Below, one piece after another: positions 28,641 to 32,912 of a stretch of 32,912 bases of DNA (its first letter is position 1; each line of letters begins with the position of its first letter). The stretch lies in NCBI RefSeq assembly GCF_000314895.2, contig NZ_CM001773.1:3369088-3401999 (forward strand), read 5' to 3'. Below the pieces are notes generated by a model. That model did no database searches, was not told the DNA's origin, and saw only the letters and a list, made by a program, of their open reading frames with translations. Origin of the DNA: Providencia sneebia DSM 19967. Lineage in GTDB: Bacteria > Pseudomonadota > Gammaproteobacteria > Enterobacterales > Enterobacteriaceae. The position numbers were made by a program, and so were the translations under genes.

Positions 28641-29828
28641 TTACACTAAACCACGAATTGCTGCCCAATAAATTCCTCTATTAAAACCATTTCTAAGCAA
28701 TCCTCCTAATTTAGTTGGAGGAGTAGGAATAACATCATGTTTATAATCATATTGAAGAGGCATGCCTAAATTTAATCCCATTTGTGCAACTGCCTGAACA
28801 CGGCCATCATAAATTGCAGCAGGATATCCATAAATTAATTCCCCACAAATATTATCAGCAATAATTGCCGCTTGGTTATGACAACTTCCGCCAGCTTTAC
28901 TTATTGGTAAATCGACTGTATCACCAATAACATAAACACCATCTACGCCATAAACTTGCATAGTTTCATGGTCAGTCGGTAACCAACCTTCTCCATTTTT
29001 ATGTTCACTTAAATCTGTATTAATAACGGCTTCTACAGCAGTAATTGGTGGCGTACTGATTAAAATATCAAATGGCTGTTCTTCACCTTCCTTGGAATAA
29101 GCAATTTTTTTATCCGGATCTACTTTGTTTAAAGTAAAACCCCTCTGCGCTTTGATATTTCTAATATTAAATATTTCAGGAATAGCTTCACAAACAGGTT
29201 GTTGTAAAAATAGACAATTACGTAATAATTGAGAGACCGTAGGATAGGTATAGACGATTTCAATATTATCTCTAACACGACGTTTCCGTAAAAAATCATC
29301 TAGCATCAATGTTGTTTCCATTGGAGCAATACCACATTGATGAGGAACATTTGGTGTTTCAGGAAAAGAAACTGTAATAAATATTCTTCCCTTTTCTATT
29401 TTTGATATTTGGTCTGCAAGTTTTCGAGCTGGCTCATATGCATAAAAATGATTCCCTACTTCTTTCAAACCTTCAATTCTATCAGGGCGTGGAACACATC
29501 CTGTAGCAATAACCAAATAGTCATAATTTAATATTTTTCCAGTTTTTGATTGTATTTTTTTATTTTTAAAATCAAATAATTCTATTTTATCTATCACTAA
29601 TTCAATTTCAGGTCTTAATAGAGAGCGTTCAGGTCGACTTAATTCCTCTTTAAAAAAAAGATTAAATGCAACATACATGAATGCGAGTTTATAATAATGT
29701 ATCGGATTATCTGTCACTAAAGTAATCTTGATTTTTTTAGAAAAAATATTTTTATTTAATTTTCTAGCAAGAACATTAGCTAACATTGTTCCGCCAGTAC
29801 CACCACCAACTATAATAATATGTTTCAT
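28641..29828 (-). CDS. FAD-dependent oxidoreductase, sulfide:quinone-oxidoreductase-like
   Basis: The 395-residue protein has two dinucleotide-binding folds: IIIVGGGTGGTMLANVLA at the N-terminus for FAD, YLVIATGCVPRP around residue 105-114, and GVDGVYVIGDTVDLPISKAGGS near 295-315, the typical second FAD motif. Cysteines at 111, 165 (VPHQCGIAP) and 316 are placed roughly as in sulfide:quinone oxidoreductases, where a pair of cysteines shuttles sulfur; a full match is not provable by eye. A type II NADH dehydrogenase or other disulfide oxidoreductase is the alternative. GGTGG lies before the ATG. The DNA is very A+T-rich and uses many ATA and TTA codons, unlike the cys genes, which suggests acquisition. 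It leads an operon with DUF1641 and the decayed lyase. Confidence 0.75.
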   Translation of the reverse strand: MKHIIIVGGGTGGTMLANVLARKLNKNIFSKKIKITLVTDNPIHYYKLAFMYVAFNLFFKEELSRPERSLLRPEIELVIDKIELFDFKNKKIQSKTGKILNYDYLVIATGCVPRPDRIEGLKEVGNHFYAYEPARKLADQISKIEKGRIFITVSFPETPNVPHQCGIAPMETTLMLDDFLRKRRVRDNIEIVYTYPTVSQLLRNCLFLQQPVCEAIPEIFNIRNIKAQRGFTLNKVDPDKKIAYSKEGEEQPFDILISTPPITAVEAVINTDLSEHKNGEGWLPTDHETMQVYGVDGVYVIGDTVDLPISKAGGSCHNQAAIIADNICGELIYGYPAAIYDGRVQAVAQMGLNLGMPLQYDYKHDVIPTPPTKLGGLLRNGFNRGIYWAAIRGLV

Positions 29829-30342
29829 TTATCCACCACTCACTTAAAATATGATTATCTATATAACAAATGAAAATATAAATATAGCTCATGATTATAA
29901 ATAAACAATTTTTAAAATGACGTTAAAAAAATAATTTAATTTCTAATGTAAAAGTAAATATAAACACAATAAATTATTGTATTTATCACATCATGTTATT
30001 AAGTACCTCTCACTATTTCTATAAACCATCCAATTAACAACTCTTTTTAAGATGAATTTGCAAAAATACTACTCAATGGATAATAATCAATTAATGATTC
30101 ATTTCCATTATAAAAAACATCAATAAGCGAATATATTACACACTAAAAACCACGTATTAAGTCATGATAACTTATCGTAACTGTCAATTTATTTCCAATC
30201 TCAAACAGATAAAATGCCTAGATCTGTGTTTTAACTTAATATCTAAAATTTAGGCCCAACTTGGTAAGATATAATAGAGGAGATTTGGTATACTACAGAC
30301 ATGCTTTTTTGTTCAAACACTCTTTCTGTAGGAATATGAAAC
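29829..30342. other. Divergent spacer between the SQR-like operon and yafD
   Basis: About 510 bases, strongly A+T-rich, without a supportable gene. It must hold promoters in both directions. A TATAAT at 30270-30275 and a TGG-TATACT extended -10-like sequence ending at 30294 stand before yafD, without clear -35 boxes. A weak nested inverted repeat occurs at 30075-30109 (AATGGA/TCCATT enclosing AATCA/TGATT). Confidence 0.5.
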
Positions 30343-31132
30343 GTGGCGAAAAGAACCTATTCTGTTAGATATATTGCAGGTCAGCCCGCTGAACGTATTC
30401 AACCAATGCCAGCACACCTGCTTGGGAAATCTCTCCCCATCGGAATACCTTTGTTCGCAGCTGGAGATACATTAGATGTGGTGACTTGGAATATCTATAA
30501 ACAACAACGCCCTAACTGGAAAAACGTTTTAGGTCAGCTTGTAAAGAAAAAAATTAATCCTTTTACAAGAAGCCCAAATGTCTCCTGAGCTGGTCACTTT
30601 TGCGGCTCATCGCCAATTAATTGCAGACCAAGTTCCTGCTTTGCCTTTTTCATCTCATCCAGCAGGTGTCATGACACTAGCAACTGCACACCCTATTTAT
30701 TGCTGCCCTTTAAGAGAAAAAGAACCATTACTGCGTTTAGCAAAATCTGCATTAATTACAGTTTACCCTTTACCAAATGGTAAACATTTAATGGTGGCTA
30801 ATGTACATGCTATAAATTTTAGCTTTGGTGTTGATGTTTATACAAAACAATTAGCTAAACTTGGTGAACATCTTGCTAAACATATTGGCCCGGTCATATT
30901 AGGTGGAGATTTTAATGCATGGAGTCGCCAAAGGGTAAATGCCTTAAAACGGTTTATCCGAAGTGTTGGGCTAAGAGAACTCATCTATGAAAATGATCAA
31001 CGAACTAAAGCATTCGGTCGACCTTTAGATTATATGTTTTATCGTGGATTAAAAGTAAAAGATAGCCACATCATGGTTACTGATGCTTCAGATCATAATC
31101 CCATCATTACTCAATTCGATTTAATTAATTAA
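30343..31132 (+). pseudogene. yafD: YafD endonuclease/exonuclease/phosphatase family protein, frameshifted
   Basis: The two halves together match E. coli YafD, a member of the DNase I-like endonuclease/exonuclease/phosphatase superfamily of unclear substrate. Translation starts at GTG 30343 (AGGA upstream), giving RYIAGQPAERI and the active-site WNIYKQQ. A run of seven A at 30547-30553 shifts the frame, which then ends at TGA 30586-30588. In the +1 frame the protein continues LILLQEAQ (catalytic glutamate), GGDFNAWS and ASDHNPI to the end at 31132. Removing one A, or adding two, restores about 262-263 residues against 266 in E. coli. No other lesion is visible, so the gene is recently broken or the A-run is misread. 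The downstream half alone has ATG 30578 but lacks the N-terminal motif. Confidence 0.9.
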
Positions 31133-31166
31133 GTTGTATTCATTCATCATCATTGCTATTTAATAT

Positions 31167-31200
31167 CTACGATAAGTTAATTCAATTCAACTTATCGTAG
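31167..31200. terminator. 12-bp hairpin between yafD and glsA
   Basis: CTACGATAAGTT (31167-31178) is perfectly inverted as AACTTATCGTAG (31189-31200) around a 10-base loop. It lies between convergent gene ends. It lacks a T-run on either side, so its strength as a terminator is uncertain. Confidence 0.55.
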
Positions 31201-31220
31201 GATAATCAGCAAAATAATAA

Positions 31221-32156
31221 CTAATTACATTTATACAAGTTATAACCTAATTCCTTTGCAACAGATGCAACCATTTTTTGACCTCTTACACTATTTCCTA
31301 TTGCATCCAATGGGGGAGAAAAAGCAGCTATCGCCATTACGCCCGGTATAATTGTCAAAATACCTCCACCTACCCCACTTTTGCTAGGTAACCCGACATT
31401 ATATGCCCAACTCCCCGAACTATCATACATACCTTCCATTGTCATTTCTGCAAGTATACGAGGACAATTATCACGACTTAATACTTGTTCTTTTGTAATA
31501 GGGTTTATACCACCAGTTGCAATAGTGGCCCCCATTATGGCTAATTCTACAGTCGTAATTAACGTCGAACATTGTCGTGTATAAACGTCATAGGCTTCTG
31601 CTGTATCACAATACAGATATCCTGCAGAATACAGTAGCCAAGCAATACCGCGATTATGAAAGTTTGTCGTTTGCTCAGATTGATTTAACTCCTCTGAAAG
31701 AAATATATCTTTTGAAGCTAACTTCTGCTGCATAGTAAGAATTCGTTGCCAACGTTCGTCTATTGATTGTGCTTTAATAATGCTTGTTGTAGACATAGCT
31801 CCTGCATTTACTAATGGTGATAACGGTTTATCCCCATGAAGCTCTAATGCCATTACAGAATTAAAAGGCAATCCTGTTGGGCTGGTTCCTATTTTTTCTT
31901 GGATTGCGTCAGCACCAAAATCTTCTAATGCTAACGCTAATGTACAAACTTTTGATATTGATTCTATTGCAAAGCGATATTGAGCATCTCCAGTAGAAAT
32001 AATATCACCTTGTACTGTTACGACAGCCAATGCACAAAGTTGACTGTCTATATTTGCTAAAAAAGGAATATAATTTGCGTTTTCTCCGCCAACTTCTCGA
32101 CTAAAAGCTTGATAGGCATTATCAACTGCGGTTTGAATTTCAGCTAAATTAATCAT
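31221..32156 (-). CDS. glsA: Glutaminase GlsA (YbaS type)
   Basis: This serine-dependent beta-lactamase-fold glutaminase hydrolyses glutamine to glutamate and ammonia. The catalytic SxxK is Ser66-Ile-Ser-Lys69 in ESISK, followed by PFNSVMALELHG, VNAGAM, NQSEQTTNFHNRGIAWLLYSAGYLYCD and GLPSKSGVGGGI. The 311-residue sequence matches E. coli GlsA1 (YbaS) much better than GlsA2 (YneH). In E. coli ybaS is acid-responsive and ammonia release contributes to acid resistance; whether that holds here is unknown. AAGGAT lies about 11 bases before the ATG. It stands alone, convergent with yafD. Confidence 0.95.
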   Translation of the reverse strand: MINLAEIQTAVDNAYQAFSREVGGENANYIPFLANIDSQLCALAVVTVQGDIISTGDAQYRFAIESISKVCTLALALEDFGADAIQEKIGTSPTGLPFNSVMALELHGDKPLSPLVNAGAMSTTSIIKAQSIDERWQRILTMQQKLASKDIFLSEELNQSEQTTNFHNRGIAWLLYSAGYLYCDTAEAYDVYTRQCSTLITTVELAIMGATIATGGINPITKEQVLSRDNCPRILAEMTMEGMYDSSGSWAYNVGLPSKSGVGGGILTIIPGVMAIAAFSPPLDAIGNSVRGQKMVASVAKELGYNLYKCN

Positions 32157-32800
32157 TATCGTAGTTATCCTTTAATCAATATTATTAAAGTGAAAAAATA
32201 CAATTACTCGTTATTCTTCTTATATTAGATGGATAATTAACCAGCATTCAATTTAATTCTCTTAAGATTAAATATTTGAAGTTTAATTTCATATACAGAA
32301 CTAAATTAGTTAAAAATGATGATGAAGATAAATTTGAATAGAATTAAAATCTAAACAAAAATAATGTTTTTATTTGATGATTACATTTATGCATTCAAAA
32401 TAAGAATAATTATTTCAAATAAAACATAATCAAATTATGTCATATTTAAATGCTCTTTATATGAACAACATATTGAATTTAATGTATTTAACAAAAACTT
32501 TAAATTTTATTTCTGAGAATAAAGGTATAACCAAAGCTTAACGTCATTTTGATATTACAAAATAACTGGTTAAATGATATAGAAAAGAAATGATTTTTAA
32601 TGAAAAGAGTAAAAGCGTAATTGATAATAAGCCTTATGTTGAGATCTCGGCTCGAGTAATAACAGAATATAGCAAAAAATTAATATCTATTTCATTTCAG
32701 ACAATAACTTATTGTTTGATATCTTTAATTCCACTGCATGAAAATATAATGCAGACGTTGTTGTTATGCCATGCAAAAATTATAATTCTCTACATTAAAA
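32157..32800. other. A+T-rich spacer right of glsA
   Basis: About 640 bases with no convincing gene on either strand. It must contain the glsA promoter. Small palindromes occur at 32424-32440 (ACATAAT/ATTATGT) and 32734-32754 (CTGCAT/ATGCAG). Base composition is close to that of the left flank (43-856). Confidence 0.5.
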
Positions 32801-32912
32801 ATGTTAGAAAAACTGCCTTATATTTTTATCTGTATTACAGCATTACAGCATTACAGCATTACAGCATTACAGCATTACAGCATTACAGCATTACAGCATT
32901 ACAGCATTACAG
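32801..32912 (+). CDS. Open frame running into the terminal repeat (very tentative)
   Basis: An ATG at 32801 opens a frame that begins MLEKLPYIFICITALQ and continues through the 8-base repeat as HYSITALQ units to the window edge without a stop. There is no clear ribosome-binding site, and the repeat is open in all three plus-strand frames, so openness itself is weak evidence. If real, copy-number change would switch the downstream frame. It may be only a chance frame. Confidence 0.15.
   Translation, partial: MLEKLPYIFICITALQHYSITALQHYSITALQHYSIT
32834..32912 (+). repeat. 8-base tandem repeat, nearly ten copies, cut by the window end
   Basis: After a partial first unit at 32834-32840 (ATTACAG) the unit CATTACAG is repeated nine times without any change to the last base of the window. 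The full array therefore extends beyond what is shown. Perfect identity indicates recent expansion or active slippage. A unit of 8 is not a multiple of 3, the property of phase-variable contingency loci. An assembly edge is an alternative reason for the abrupt end. Confidence 0.95.

Noticed and set aside
30578..31132. Second half of yafD as an independent gene
   Set aside because: It starts inside the conserved fold, lacks the N-terminal catalytic strand WNIYKQ and has no ribosome site; it is the frameshifted remainder of yafD.
32834..32912. CRISPR array at the right end
   Set aside because: The units are contiguous 8-base repeats with no spacers, so this is a simple tandem repeat.

Overview
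The window reads as chromosomal DNA of an A+T-rich gammaproteobacterium of the order Enterobacterales, most likely the Morganellaceae side (Proteus, Providencia or Arsenophonus relatives). This rests on very close protein resemblance to Escherichia coli housekeeping genes, conserved gene order, and low G+C. The genus is inference. I see no tRNA, rRNA, insertion sequence, phage gene or CRISPR array.

Layout. About 1-950 is A+T-rich spacer with unusual inverted repeats and possibly the tail of a gene entering from the left. From 954 to 7330, on the minus strand, lies the classical block ftsB, ispD, ispF, truD, surE, pcm, nlpD, rpoS (cell division, isoprenoid precursors, tRNA pseudouridine, stationary-phase and repair functions). 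From 7660 to 12060, also minus, is cysG-cysD-cysN-cysC: sulfate activation plus siroheme synthesis. From 12491 to 19910, on the plus strand, is a sugar cassette inserted between the two cys blocks: treR, treB, a GH65 phosphorylase, a beta-phosphoglucomutase gene with a frameshift, and a glycoporin. From 19961 to 24227, minus, is cysJ-cysI-cysH, which completes sulfate-to-sulfide reduction using the siroheme made by CysG. Then queD (plus) and queE (minus), two convergent genes of the queuosine/7-deazaguanine pathway, and the permease proY (plus). From 27162 to 29828, minus, is an A+T-rich sulfur-type operon: a sulfide:quinone-oxidoreductase-like flavoprotein, a DUF1641 protein, and a wrecked methionine gamma-lyase gene. 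The window closes with a frameshifted yafD (plus), glutaminase glsA (minus), and about 750 bases of spacer ending in roughly ten copies of an 8-base tandem repeat.

How the genes work together. The two cys blocks form one assimilatory pathway. The cassette between them looks like a complete trehalose route: porin across the outer membrane, TreB to make trehalose 6-phosphate, then phosphorolysis by the GH65 enzyme and beta-phosphoglucomutase instead of TreC hydrolysis. This is the arrangement known from Lactococcus, here under a typical enterobacterial TreR/TreB pair. Its mutase gene is out of frame at an A-run that forms a slippery-heptamer sequence, so the cassette is either partly broken, recoded, or affected by a sequencing error. 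The most noteworthy items are this pathway swap, the roughly 120-residue unexplained N-terminal extension of the GH65 enzyme, the SQR/DUF1641/lyase cluster in mid-decay, and the terminal 8-base repeat.
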